Made by a program: the position numbers and the translations under genes
Notes under the pieces: model-generated
Seen by the model: only the letters and a program-made list of their open reading frames with translations
Told to the model about the DNA's origin: nothing
The model's database searches: none
NCBI GenBank assembly: GCA_023480735.1
Contig: JAMCXB010000017.1
Span: 23,880-87,879 of the forward strand
Length of the DNA: 64,000 nt
From: Bacteroidota bacterium
GTDB taxonomy: Bacteria; Bacteroidota; Ignavibacteria; Kryptoniales; JAKASW01
Direction of reading: 5' to 3'
In this document: one piece after another, positions 55,601 through 64,000 of the stretch
How the letters are laid out: each line of letters starts with the position of its first letter
Position numbering within the stretch: the first letter of the stretch is position 1

Positions 55601-56616
55601 TAGTTTAGACTCTTCTCTATTGCGGGCAACATTTTTCTGAGGCTTTCCACGAGTTGTGCAAACGCTTCGGGCCGAAGCGACTGCTTACCGTCGGAGAGTG
55701 CCTTTTCAGGATGGGGGTGAACTTCGACCATCAGGCCGTCGGCACCGGCAGCCACTGCCGCCAATGCCATAGGCGAAACAAGCTCCCAATTTCCCGTCCC
55801 ATGACTCGGGTCGACAATTATGGGAAGATGAGAGAGTCCCTTGACAAGCGGGACAGCGTTAAGGTCAAGGGTATTTCTCGTGTAGGTCTCGAAGGTTCTA
55901 ATGCCTCTCTCGCAGAGGACTATATTGTAGTTGCCCTGTGATGCTATATACTCCGCTGCCATGAGCCATTCTTCAATGGTCGCCGCCAAACCACGTTTAA
56001 GGAGGATAGGTTTCCGCGTTCTCCCGACGGCTTCCAGGAGAGAAAAATTATGCATGTTTCTTGCACCGATCTGCAACATATCGGAGAACTCGCTCACGAG
56101 CGCTACGGTCTCTGTGTCTTTAACTTCGGTAACGACGCTCATGCCGTACTTGTCCGCTGCCTCTCGCAAATACTTGAGTCCCTCCTCCTTCAGTCCCTGA
56201 AAGGCATACGGCGAAGTCCGTGGCTTGTACGCACCGCCCCGTAGTATCTGAGCGCCCTGCGACTTCACGAATTCTGCGATCTCCATGATTTGAGCCCTGC
56301 TCTCAATCGAGCATGGCCCGGCCATTATTGCCAATTCCTTTCCCCCGATAGCCACATTATTGAGCTGGACGACTGTGTCCTCCGGCTTAACATCTCGGCT
56401 CACAAGCTTATACGGTTTGCTTACCGGAATGCATTCGACGACTCCAGGGAGATTTGCGAACAGCGACTGATCGACCGCTCCTTTATTGCCGGTGATACCT
56501 ATAGCGATTCGCAAAGAACCGGGTATCTCGTGCGGCGTCCATCCCATCGAATAAATCTTTTGCTCGACGATCTCGATTTGTTCGTCCGTCGCGTTCTTGT
56601 CCATTATGATGAGCAT
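55600..56616 (-). CDS. aroF: 3-Deoxy-7-phosphoheptulonate synthase (type I beta)
   Basis: First step of the shikimate pathway: condenses PEP and erythrose 4-phosphate. 338 residues. An N-terminal ferredoxin-like (FL) regulatory domain (1-75) is followed by the barrel ([46 protein letters not shown]). The FL domain confers feedback inhibition by Tyr/Phe in Thermotoga homologues. Unexpectedly it lies inside a lemA/TPM operon. Confidence 0.95.
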   Translation of the reverse strand: MLIIMDKNATDEQIEIVEQKIYSMGWTPHEIPGSLRIAIGITGNKGAVDQSLFANLPGVVECIPVSKPYKLVSRDVKPEDTVVQLNNVAIGGKELAIMAGPCSIESRAQIMEIAEFVKSQGAQILRGGAYKPRTSPYAFQGLKEEGLKYLREAADKYGMSVVTEVKDTETVALVSEFSDMLQIGARNMHNFSLLEAVGRTRKPILLKRGLAATIEEWLMAAEYIASQGNYNIVLCERGIRTFETYTRNTLDLNAVPLVKGLSHLPIIVDPSHGTGNWELVSPMALAAVAAGADGLMVEVHPHPEKALSDGKQSLRPEAFAQLVESLRKMLPAIEKSLN

Positions 56617-56636
56617 ACAAACCTTCTAGAGAGTTT

Positions 56637-57428
56637 TCACCAACTGCCGCCTGCGCCGCCGCCTCCAAACCCACCGCCGCCTCCGCTAAAGCCGCCGAAA
56701 CCACCGCCGCCGCCTCCCCCAAAGCCTCCGAATCCACCGCCACCAAAGCCGCCAAAGGGCGGAAAGAACCACCAGCCGCTGCTCGCGCCGCGGGATGAAG
56801 CCGAATAGCGCCTGTTGCTGAATAACATTGGAATAAGGAACATGACGGCAAATATAACCAGGAACGGAATTGGACTTCCTCCGCCTCCATGTTCCTTCTT
56901 CAGGTTCGCATGGAAGGTCCCGCCTATGAGTGCCGCAAGAGCAGTGACGCCTTTGCTAATCCCGTCGTAGTAGTCGTTCTGCTTGAACTCGGGGATGACT
57001 ATTTCGTTCAGGATATAACTCGAGTAAGCATCCGTCACTACGCCTTCGAGTCCATATCCCACCTGAATTCGCGCCTTGTGGTCGCCGACATCTATCGCAA
57101 AGAGCAAACCGTTATCCTTGCCCTTCTGTCCAATCTTATTCTTTTCGGCGACTGACATCGAATAATCGAAGAGATCCCCGCCGGGGACCGAATTGACGAT
57201 GAGAACGACGATCTGAGTTGAAGTCGTATCCTGGTACGTTCTCAGCCGCGCATTGAGTGTGGCAATCTGATCTGAAGTAAGAACTCCAGCCTGGTCGGTC
57301 ACAAATTGCGTCAGGGCAGGTACGCTGCTTGAAGTATCAGACGATGATTGTCCGAAAGCAATTTGATAGATCCCGGCCGAAGCCAGGACGACCAGTAGGA
57401 GTAATCTGAAAGGGTCTATGCGCCGCAT
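56637..57428 (-). CDS. Membrane TPM-domain protein with Gly-rich tail (YgcG-like)
   Basis: 263 residues. Signal peptide about 1-26, TPM domain about 40-165 (VTDQAGVLTSDQIATLNARL, GLLFAIDVGDHKARIQVGYG), a membrane helix (FLVIFAVMFLIPMLFS) and a C-terminal tail of GGFGG repeats (about 218-263). The low-complexity tail gives the opposite strand a false proline-rich frame. Pairs with LemA directly upstream. Confidence 0.92.
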   Translation of the reverse strand: MRRIDPFRLLLLVVLASAGIYQIAFGQSSSDTSSSVPALTQFVTDQAGVLTSDQIATLNARLRTYQDTTSTQIVVLIVNSVPGGDLFDYSMSVAEKNKIGQKGKDNGLLFAIDVGDHKARIQVGYGLEGVVTDAYSSYILNEIVIPEFKQNDYYDGISKGVTALAALIGGTFHANLKKEHGGGGSPIPFLVIFAVMFLIPMLFSNRRYSASSRGASSGWWFFPPFGGFGGGGFGGFGGGGGGGFGGFSGGGGGFGGGGAGGSW

Positions 57429-58040
57429 TTAGAACTGCACTTTCGGCGCGACACTCGCGCCCTGTACTGCTTCAAAGTAAGCCCTCACATGGAAACCCGA
57501 TAGCGAAGCAATTATTGCCGAAGGCATCTTTTGCACCAGAGTATTGTAACTCTGTACCGCCTGATTAAAACGCATACGTTCTACGGCGATCCGGTTTTCC
57601 GTTCCCTCGAGTTGCGATTGGAGAGCAAGAAAATTCTGATTAGCCTTCAGATCCGGATAGTTTTCCGTAACTGCCAACAGTCGCGAGAGCGCGTTACTCA
57701 ACCCATCCTGTGCCTGCTGAAATCTCTTGAAAGCCTGCGGATTATCAAGGACTCCCGGTGTGACAGTCAATTTCCCTACGCTGGAACGAGCCTCGGCCAC
57801 TTTTTCAAACACGTCGGCTTCATGTTTGGCGTACCCTTTCACCGTTGCTACGAGGTTCGGTATCAGGTCATATCTTCGCTGATACTGGGTCTCTACCTCC
57901 GCCCAGGACTGCTTCACGTTCTGATCGTAGGACACAAGATTATTGTAAACTCCAAATCCCCAACCGACTATACCGAGAGCAATCAGTATGATCGCGCCCA
58001 GTATGGATAAAGCAATAATCGCTCCTCGCGACATAGTCAA
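57429..58040 (-). CDS. lemA: LemA-family protein
   Basis: 203 residues. One N-terminal membrane helix (about 8-28), then a helical bundle with YDQNVKQSWAEVETQYQRRYDLIPNLVATVKGYAKHE-like core (visible: QSWAEVETQYQRRYDL and NLVATVKGYA). LemA and TPM proteins are commonly paired and thought to act in envelope stress or protein turnover; the mechanism is not settled. Start is at the divergent promoter region with gcvPB. Confidence 0.94.
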   Translation of the reverse strand: MTMSRGAIIALSILGAIILIALGIVGWGFGVYNNLVSYDQNVKQSWAEVETQYQRRYDLIPNLVATVKGYAKHEADVFEKVAEARSSVGKLTVTPGVLDNPQAFKRFQQAQDGLSNALSRLLAVTENYPDLKANQNFLALQSQLEGTENRIAVERMRFNQAVQSYNTLVQKMPSAIIASLSGFHVRAYFEAVQGASVAPKVQF

Positions 58041-58166
58041 CTCCTTTTGTTCGGATTAATTTAGACAAGAGGTTGTTTAAACTCAAGATTGCTTCGGCAC
58101 ACCACGATCCACCTTGTTTATTTTGCAGCCTCCCTCTAACTTGACGAAAAACGAAGAGAAAACGCA

Positions 58167-59612
58167 ATGCCTGAAAAACTCATCTTTGAAATATCTCGCG
58201 AAGGCAGAAAAGGTTACACGCTGCCCAAGATGGATGTGCCGGCGGATTCATTCATGTCGTCCACGCCTGGAAAGTACCTAAGGGCTACGCCGGCAGAACT
58301 GCCGGAAGTCAGTGAAAACGAGGTCGTCCGTCATTTCGTCCGCTTGTCGAACATGAATTACCACATCGACAAGGGCTTCTACCCGCTCGGCTCGTGTACC
58401 ATGAAGTACAATCCGAAGGTAAACGAGAAGACGTCCGCGATGCCTGGAAACGCCGACATTCACCCACTCGAGCCACAAGAAGCCGTACAAGGGGCGTTGG
58501 AGCTGATGTACAATCTTGGAGAAATGCTTCGGGAAATCGCCGGGATGTCTGCCGTGTCACTCCAGCCTGCCGCCGGAGCTCAAGGTGAGTTAACTGGGAT
58601 AATGCTCATAAGGAAATACCACGAGTCTAAAGGAAGAGTCCGGAGCAAGATCTTAGTTCCCGATTCTGCACATGGCACAAACCCCGCCAGCGTTGCAATC
58701 AGCGGTTACAAAGCAGTCAGTATTAAATCAAATCAGAACGGCACAGTGGACCTCGACGATCTGAGGCAGCATATCGACGATGAAGTCGCAGGCATGATGC
58801 TGACGAATCCGAACACTTTAGGAATTTTCGAGAAGGACATAGTCGAGATCAGCAAGATGGTGCATGACGTCGGAGGGCTGATGTACATGGACGGCGCAAA
58901 CCTGAACGCCATCGTTGGACTCGTTCGGCCGGGCGATATGGGTTTCGATGTGGTTCATATCAACCTGCACAAGACATTCTCGACTCCGCACGGCGGCGGT
59001 GGTCCGGGATCAGGCCCCGTTGCGGTCAACGACAAGCTCAAGGATTTCCTCCCCGTTCCGGTGATAGAGAGGGATGCGGGAAAATTTAGCCTGAATTTCA
59101 ACAAACCTAACAGCATCGGTAAAGTACATTCGTTCTTCGGAAACTTCGGGATGCACGTTCGTGCGTACACATATATCCTCTCTCACGGACCCGAAGGGCT
59201 GAGGGGCAACAGCATCAACGCAGTCATCAACGCCAACTACCTTCTCAGCAAGCTTCGAGGCTCGTTCCTGCTGCCGTATAAGGCGAGACCGATGCACGAG
59301 TTCGTCCTTTCGGCGGACACTCAGAAGGACCGGGGTGTCAAAACTCTGGATATCGCCAAGAGGCTGCTCGACTACGGATACCACGCCCCAACTATTTATT
59401 TCCCGTTGATCGTACACGAAGCTCTCATGATCGAACCTACCGAAACGGAGACTAAAGAGACTCTCGATGCGTTTGCCGAAGCTCTGCTCGCAATTGATGA
59501 AGAAACCAGGACGTCACCGGATGCAGTCAAGTCCGCCCCGACTACCACGCCCGTTCGCCGCCTTGACGACGCATTCGCGGCGCGAAACGTTAATGTGTGC
59601 TTCAAGGAATGA
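58167..59612 (+). CDS. gcvPB: Glycine dehydrogenase (decarboxylating) subunit 2
   Basis: PLP subunit of the split glycine cleavage P-protein, 481 residues. The PLP-binding Lys is in [16 protein letters not shown] (about 268-269), and [13 protein letters not shown] and [13 protein letters not shown] are typical. The partner gcvPA, gcvT and gcvH are not in this window. No glycine riboswitch could be recognised in the 126-nt divergent leader. Confidence 0.96.
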   Translation: MPEKLIFEISREGRKGYTLPKMDVPADSFMSSTPGKYLRATPAELPEVSENEVVRHFVRLSNMNYHIDKGFYPLGSCTMKYNPKVNEKTSAMPGNADIHPLEPQEAVQGALELMYNLGEMLREIAGMSAVSLQPAAGAQGELTGIMLIRKYHESKGRVRSKILVPDSAHGTNPASVAISGYKAVSIKSNQNGTVDLDDLRQHIDDEVAGMMLTNPNTLGIFEKDIVEISKMVHDVGGLMYMDGANLNAIVGLVRPGDMGFDVVHINLHKTFSTPHGGGGPGSGPVAVNDKLKDFLPVPVIERDAGKFSLNFNKPNSIGKVHSFFGNFGMHVRAYTYILSHGPEGLRGNSINAVINANYLLSKLRGSFLLPYKARPMHEFVLSADTQKDRGVKTLDIAKRLLDYGYHAPTIYFPLIVHEALMIEPTETETKETLDAFAEALLAIDEETRTSPDAVKSAPTTTPVRRLDDAFAARNVNVCFKE

Positions 59613-60028
59613 ATGACTTTATTGTAGAAGAAGACGCGGTGATCTCTGAGCTCCTGAAGGATGCAAGGACTATTGCCGTCGTCGGCGCTTCGACGGATCA
59701 GTATCGAGACAGCAACATGATCGCACACTACCTTATCAACAAAGGCTACGAGGTCTTTCCTGTAAATCCCAAATATGAGGAAGTCCTCGACAGGAAATGC
59801 TACCCCAGCGTCGCGAGCATCGGCAAGCAGATCGATATTGTCGACGTGTTCCGCAGGAGCGAATTCTTAGAGGAAGTTGCAAAGGACGCTGTCTCTTCCA
59901 AAGCACGCGTCCTCTGGATGCAGCTGGGGATAGAAAATGAGGAGGCGGCCCGGTATGCTGCAGACAACGGGCTGCAGGTCGTGATGAACCGCTGCATAAT
60001 GGTCGAGCATAGAAGGCTGGTCAGATAG
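59609..60028 (+). CDS. CoA-binding domain protein (YccU-like)
   Basis: About 139 residues with a Rossmann-type CoA-binding domain: [34 protein letters not shown], and [16 protein letters not shown]. It binds CoA; no enzyme activity is known for most members. A GTG at 59597 would add four residues; the ATG at 59609 overlaps the gcvPB stop as ATGA and has AAGGA at the very edge. Confidence 0.88.
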   Translation: MNDFIVEEDAVISELLKDARTIAVVGASTDQYRDSNMIAHYLINKGYEVFPVNPKYEEVLDRKCYPSVASIGKQIDIVDVFRRSEFLEEVAKDAVSSKARVLWMQLGIENEEAARYAADNGLQVVMNRCIMVEHRRLVR

Positions 60029-60153
60029 TCTCCATTCAGCCGGGCCTTTCGGCTTGGGAGTAAACAAATCGATTTTGAATATCCGACTGCTCCCGGTCAG
60101 TTGGCTTTCCACAGTATTCTGAACTCCTAAGAACCGAACTTAGAAGCCGCTTT

Positions 60154-61419
60154 TCAGGTCTTTTGCGGCTTCCTCTGTGCAGCAGGAAACAGAATATTAT
60201 TGAGGATGAGCCTGTAGCCGGGTGAATTCTTGTGAAGAGAAAGGTCGGTGGGTGGATCGCCGACAAGATGTTCGTATGCCGCCGGGTCGTGCCCTCCAAG
60301 AAATGTCCAGGTTCCCTTCCCGTAGTCGCCGTGAATGTACTTGACTTCCTGCGTTCCTTCCTTCTGTCCCATGATAATAACATCGGGCTTGATGAGACTT
60401 TTCCTGAATGAGGTGGTCTGTCCCATGAAGTTGTGAATCACGTTGACCTGATCCTGCGTAAGCATTGTCGGCACGGGATCATACTTAGCCGAAAACTTGA
60501 AAAGGGTGAAGTAGTCCGTCGAAGGATCCCGGAATTGCACCATGTCGTTCGCCGGGTCGTTGATGTTGGAGAAGCCGTAGACATATGGGTTTTCGATTAG
60601 TTTGAAATTCTGAAAAGCCAGACAATTGGCATAATCGAGTTTTTCCTGCGCATGCGGATCGGGAGGATCGCCGTCGAAAACGGCATCGCATATATCCACG
60701 TGTTGGGCCGCAAGAGCAATATCAAGCGTCTCGGTGGCGGAACACATTGCAAAAAGGAACCCTCCCCGCCCTACATACTGCTTTATGGCCTCCGCAACAG
60801 CCTTCTTCTCGTCGGAGACTTTCTTGAATCCTAGACGATGCGCCTCCTTCTCGTAAGTGGCTACTTCCTCCTGGTACCAGGGCGCGTTGGCATAGGTGCC
60901 GTAGAACTTCCCATACTGGCCGGTGAAATCCTCGTGGTGCAGGTGCAGCCAGTCGAACTTGTTTATCTTCCCGTCGAGGACATCCTGGTCCCAGACCTGG
61001 GTGTAAGGTATCTGGGCGTAGTTAAGAGCCAGAGTCACCGCATCGTCCCACGGTTTGTAGTTCGGCGGAATGTAGACTGCGATCTTCGGCGCCTTTTCCA
61101 AACGAACGACATCCATGTTGTTATCGACATCCTGCACCACGGCATATATTTCCGATGCTTGAGCCGCCGATAATTCATCAAAGGCTACGCCGCGTATTCT
61201 GCACTCGTTCGCAAGCACATCGTTATAATCCATCATGAAGGATCCGCCGCGGTAATTTAACAACCAATCCACGTCAATTCCGTGTTCCAAGGCGTAGTAG
61301 GCTACTCCATAAGCTTTGAGGTCATTGGTCTGCTTAAGGTCCATATAAATAAAAAGCTTGCTCTGTGCGAACGCCGTCGCGGTAAACAAGACCAATATCA
61401 TGAAAATGAGTTTCTTCAT
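60154..61419 (-). CDS. Exported Bacteroidota protein, unknown (often labelled asparagine synthetase B)
   Basis: 421 residues with a clear signal peptide (MKKLIFMILVLFTATAFAQ). The body has a YVGRGGFLFAMCSATETLD segment and FLGGHDP...GYRLILNN, which recalls class I glutamine-amidotransferase-like folds seen in exported Bacteroidota proteins, often named asparagine synthetase B by transfer. I see no asparagine synthetase motifs, so I treat the name as unreliable. It is the second gene of an operon with the TPR gene 9 nt upstream. Confidence 0.75.
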   Translation of the reverse strand: MKKLIFMILVLFTATAFAQSKLFIYMDLKQTNDLKAYGVAYYALEHGIDVDWLLNYRGGSFMMDYNDVLANECRIRGVAFDELSAAQASEIYAVVQDVDNNMDVVRLEKAPKIAVYIPPNYKPWDDAVTLALNYAQIPYTQVWDQDVLDGKINKFDWLHLHHEDFTGQYGKFYGTYANAPWYQEEVATYEKEAHRLGFKKVSDEKKAVAEAIKQYVGRGGFLFAMCSATETLDIALAAQHVDICDAVFDGDPPDPHAQEKLDYANCLAFQNFKLIENPYVYGFSNINDPANDMVQFRDPSTDYFTLFKFSAKYDPVPTMLTQDQVNVIHNFMGQTTSFRKSLIKPDVIIMGQKEGTQEVKYIHGDYGKGTWTFLGGHDPAAYEHLVGDPPTDLSLHKNSPGYRLILNNILFPAAQRKPQKT

Positions 61420-61428
61420 CGTGTCTCC

Positions 61429-63273
61429 CTATGAATTGTTGCCGAGCAAGGCTCTGATAATTGCACGCACCCGGTCCTGAAGTATCGAGTTTGGAAAACG
61501 TGCGAGGAAACTCTCATATTCATCGATTGCCTTTCTCTTTTCATGCAGAGTTTCCTGATAGATCCTGCAAATCCTAAATTGTGCCCTGTCCGCAAAAATT
61601 CCCGTACTGTCCTGGGCGAGCTCGGAATAATACTTCAGCGCCTTGTCGACTTCGCCCATCTTGCAGTAAGCCCCGGCCAGATCGAATCGAGCGTCCTCGG
61701 CGAGCGGAACAGAGGGATATTCCTGCAGTATCGCTTCCCATTGCGCGGCCGCTTCGGGAATCCGGTTGGAAACGTTCATCGCATCCGCAGCCGCGTAGCT
61801 TTTGAGCGCAAGGGGATTGCCTTCATTGTCGGCAATAAAATTGGAAAGCTGGATGGCCTCATTTGCGGCGTCGGACATTGGATCCGAAGTGACCCGGTTA
61901 AGGTAATACTTCGAACTGTCATAAAGTCCCAAATAATAGAGTGCACGGCCTGCCTGATACTCGAGCCTGTCGTAGTAATGGTCATTCTGTTCGTTGCTCA
62001 ACTGGATGGCTTGCTGTGCATCTTTCACCGCGTCCGCAAATTTCCCTTCCATGATGGATAATTCCACGCGGGTGAGAATTACCTCGTATGGGTTTGCCGA
62101 CAAGGCGCCGGCATACTGCGATAGCAGCCTCTCTGCGCTGTTGAAATCATGGAAGTACTCCATATCTATCTCCACGGAACTTAGCACCGCTTCTGTTAGA
62201 TACTGCGACTTCGGATATTCATCGATGATTCTGCCATAGGCTGCCAGAGAAGCGTTCAGGTCCTTCAGCGTATCGTTAATTGCATACGGGTGATCGTCTT
62301 CAGTGTAAACCTGTTCGCCGAGAGCACGCAACGAACGTGCGTATCCCATCAGTGCTTGAGGAACAAATGGGCCGTCTTTCGATACGGTCACGACTTCCCG
62401 ATATGCTTCGGCTGCGGGTTTATAGCCTCCGTTGGCATAGGCCTGATCTGCAAATGCCAAGAGTTCATCGCCGTGCGAACCCGCATGCTCATCCAGCCAC
62501 CTGTACGTATCATAAGCGGCAGAGTAGTCCTTTTGTACCATATACAAGAAAGCCAGGATCTGCCTGTACTCCACGTTATCGGAGTTTTTCTTTACTTCCT
62601 TTTCCATCTCATTTGTAAACTGCGTGACTGCATCCCTGCTAGAGCTGAAGGAGCCGAGCTGCGATTGGATATATGCCATTGCAGAAGGCCTGTTCTCGTA
62701 TCGAAACAGCTCCAATATCTCCCTCAAAGACTGAGAGTAGTTCATATTCAGAAAATACAGCCGAGCTATCTGCTTGATGAAAATCGCCTTGGAATCGGTG
62801 ATGCCTTCCCCCTTTTTGTACACTTCGATTGCCTTGTCGAACAGGCGGTTGTTTACCATGACATCGGCAACGGCACGGTACACGTTGGGATCCTTTGGGT
62901 TGACCTGAATGGCTTTGTTCCATTCGATCATCGCCGAGTCGGACACCCCTCCCTTGTAGAAAACATCGCCAAGCTGGCACATAAGGACGACGTTGTTCGG
63001 CTCGGTCTTCAACCTATCCTGAATGAGCTCCTCTACTTCAGGGTATTTTTTCAAATACATGTAAATGCGCTTTAACCCGTCGAAGTAGACAAAATTGCCG
63101 GGGGCGATTTTGTGGAGCTGTTCGTAGAATCCCAAAGCCTTCTCATATTCGCCTGCCTGTTCAAGAGCTTCTGCAATTCTGAACTTGTTCAACTCGTCGG
63201 CAGTCTGAGCGAATACCGGCCGCACTATGGATGCAACAACCATTATTATCAGACAGAGATAATACTTCTTCAC
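61429..63273 (-). CDS. Exported TPR-repeat protein
   Basis: 614 residues, signal peptide about 1-22 (IVRPVFAQ), then many TPR repeats from about 30 to 600 (EQAGEYEKALGFYEQL, CQLGDVFYKGGVSDSAM, DLAGAYCKMGEVDKALKYY). A periplasmic scaffold, perhaps tied to the exported protein downstream. Function unknown. No lipobox Cys at the end of the signal peptide. Confidence 0.88.
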   Translation of the reverse strand: MKKYYLCLIIMVVASIVRPVFAQTADELNKFRIAEALEQAGEYEKALGFYEQLHKIAPGNFVYFDGLKRIYMYLKKYPEVEELIQDRLKTEPNNVVLMCQLGDVFYKGGVSDSAMIEWNKAIQVNPKDPNVYRAVADVMVNNRLFDKAIEVYKKGEGITDSKAIFIKQIARLYFLNMNYSQSLREILELFRYENRPSAMAYIQSQLGSFSSSRDAVTQFTNEMEKEVKKNSDNVEYRQILAFLYMVQKDYSAAYDTYRWLDEHAGSHGDELLAFADQAYANGGYKPAAEAYREVVTVSKDGPFVPQALMGYARSLRALGEQVYTEDDHPYAINDTLKDLNASLAAYGRIIDEYPKSQYLTEAVLSSVEIDMEYFHDFNSAERLLSQYAGALSANPYEVILTRVELSIMEGKFADAVKDAQQAIQLSNEQNDHYYDRLEYQAGRALYYLGLYDSSKYYLNRVTSDPMSDAANEAIQLSNFIADNEGNPLALKSYAAADAMNVSNRIPEAAAQWEAILQEYPSVPLAEDARFDLAGAYCKMGEVDKALKYYSELAQDSTGIFADRAQFRICRIYQETLHEKRKAIDEYESFLARFPNSILQDRVRAIIRALLGNNS

Positions 63274-63413
63274 GAATCGAAAATAGTTTCGTGTTTGGAT
63301 ATTAACAATGGACAGATTTTCCCGCCCCCATTTGCGACAACTGAGTAAACACCCGACCCGGGAACGTGGAAAGTCACTGTCCCGGATCGAGTGTCTGCGA
63401 ACCTTATAGGTTC

Positions 63414-64000
63414 CTATTTGAAGTCCTCTTCGTAGAACTCGAAGTTACCCTTCATCTCCTTGTTGACCTCCTGAGAACGAAGCTGTACGCGCCTGATCTT
63501 TCCTGAAATAGTCTTAGGCAGATCCTGTACGAATTCCATTTTCCGCACACGCTTGAAGGCTGCAACCTTGTCCTTGACGAAGGCAAAAATTTCTCTCGCG
63601 GTCTTTTGGGATGGCTCGAAGCCCGGAGCCAGAATCACATATGCCTTCGGCACGAAGCCCCGAATCGGATCGGGAGAAGGAATCACGGCGGCTTCCGCGA
63701 TCGCCGGCGACTCTACGAGTGCACTTTCAATCTCGAACGGACTAATCCGATAGTCTGAGCTCTTGAATACGTCGTCAGCTCTTCCAACAAACCAGAAATA
63801 TCCCTCCTGGTCACGGGTGGCCACGTCACCCGTTCTGTAGTATCCTCCCGACATCACAGTTCTCGTCTTTGCAACATCATCGGCATAGTTTATCATCAGG
63901 CCCATCGGACGTGGGTCCAACTTAATTACGACTTCGCCCTCGTCCGACTCCATGCCGTCGCCGTCGAGGAGTTCTATGCGGTATCCCGGCGCCGGCCTTC
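63414..64000 (-). CDS. Acyl-CoA synthetase, C-terminal part (runs off window)
   Basis: The frame continues past the right edge, so only the last 195 residues are seen. AMP-binding superfamily: RTGDVATRDQEGYFWFVGRADDVFKSSDYRISPFEIE spans the hinge (GRADDVFKSS) and SGKIRR holds the adenylation Lys. The Lys and the hinge are intact. PRPMGLM and GYYRTGD suggest a medium-chain or acetyl-like type, but the substrate pocket is not in the window. Confidence 0.93.
   Translation of the reverse strand, partial: RPAPGYRIELLDGDGMESDEGEVVIKLDPRPMGLMINYADDVAKTRTVMSGGYYRTGDVATRDQEGYFWFVGRADDVFKSSDYRISPFEIESALVESPAIAEAAVIPSPDPIRGFVPKAYVILAPGFEPSQKTAREIFAFVKDKVAAFKRVRKMEFVQDLPKTISGKIRRVQLRSQEVNKEMKGNFEFYEEDFK

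Noticed and set aside
56403..56900. Proline-rich and alanine-rich frames opposite and beside the Gly-rich TPM tail
   Set aside because: They arise from the low-complexity codons that encode the GGFGG repeats.
58041..58166. Possible glycine riboswitch before gcvPB
   Set aside because: The leader is too short for the tandem aptamer and no conserved core could be found.
63366..63408. Small inverted repeats (CCGGGA/TCCCGG and GAACC/GGTTC) near the acyl-CoA synthetase stop
   Set aside because: Stems of 5-6 bp without a U run; too weak to call a terminator.

Overview
The window (about 48% GC by eye, gene-dense, mostly minus-strand) looks like the chromosome of an aerobic, Gram-negative member of the Bacteroidota/Ignavibacteria side of the FCB group. 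The grounds are a secreted protease with a type IX-secretion-like C-terminal sorting domain, a BamD lipoprotein, MutS2/CvpA/YqeY housekeeping neighbours, many TPR proteins, and dense operons whose genes overlap as ATGA, GTGA, TGATG or TAATG. Species cannot be fixed from the sequence alone.

Layout. 1-6.5 kb: a cytochrome c oxidase operon (cytochrome c, SCO, coxA, coxC, coxD, coxB, ctaB, then an unknown membrane protein cut by the window edge). CoxA carries the YSHPxVY signature of A2-type oxidases. 6.5-7.2 kb is gene-free. 7.2-13.4 kb: biotin carboxylase and biotin carrier, mutS2-cvpA-yqeY and an SDR. 13.8-15.9 kb: an exported M13 peptidase. 15.9-17.05 kb: a degraded mobile patch (IS1182-type transposase remnant, palindrome, DUF559 nuclease). 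17.1-21.1 kb: operon CNNM/HlyC-aroK-aroB-purM. 21.3-27.6 kb: pdxH, an FHS-family sugar transporter and a very large GH13 protein. 27.9-34.7 kb: a TPR lipoprotein, an ATP-grasp/exonuclease/GIY-YIG nuclease operon, and uvrA. 34.8-37.1 kb: aroE and a TPR protein.

37.5-38.4 kb is a tRNA-Ser cluster: tRNA-Ser(CGA), a broken tRNA-Ser with a 22-nt insert in its anticodon loop, tRNA-Ser(GGA), and a small GIY-YIG nuclease gene bracketed by two 30-bp direct repeats that include the tRNA-Ser 3' end. 38.6-42.9 kb: a System I cytochrome c maturation operon ccmB-C-D-E-F, with a variant CcmE (CxxxY in place of HxxxY) and a short CcmD of 53 residues. It converges, through a strong two-way terminator, on an operon that encodes a VCBS protein, the T9SS-like protease, a CcmA-like ATPase, CopA and CopZ. 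50-58 kb: thioesterase, bamD, an unknown exported protein, glutamate dehydrogenase, htpX, nitrilase, and a lemA-TPM-aroF-TPM operon. 58.2-64 kb: gcvPB, a CoA-binding protein, two exported proteins, and the C-terminal part of an acyl-CoA synthetase.

How the parts fit. The oxidase, the copper proteins (SCO, CopA, CopZ) and the Ccm system together build a copper- and heme-dependent respiratory chain. Four shikimate genes (aroK, aroB, aroE, aroF) are scattered over the window. The most novel structures are the tRNA-Ser/GIY-YIG cassette and a pair of about 116-124 bp miniature transposable elements, 97% identical, each with inverted ends and its own 8-bp target duplication. One of these lies at the 5' end of the CNNM gene and the other just upstream of the TPR lipoprotein promoter region.
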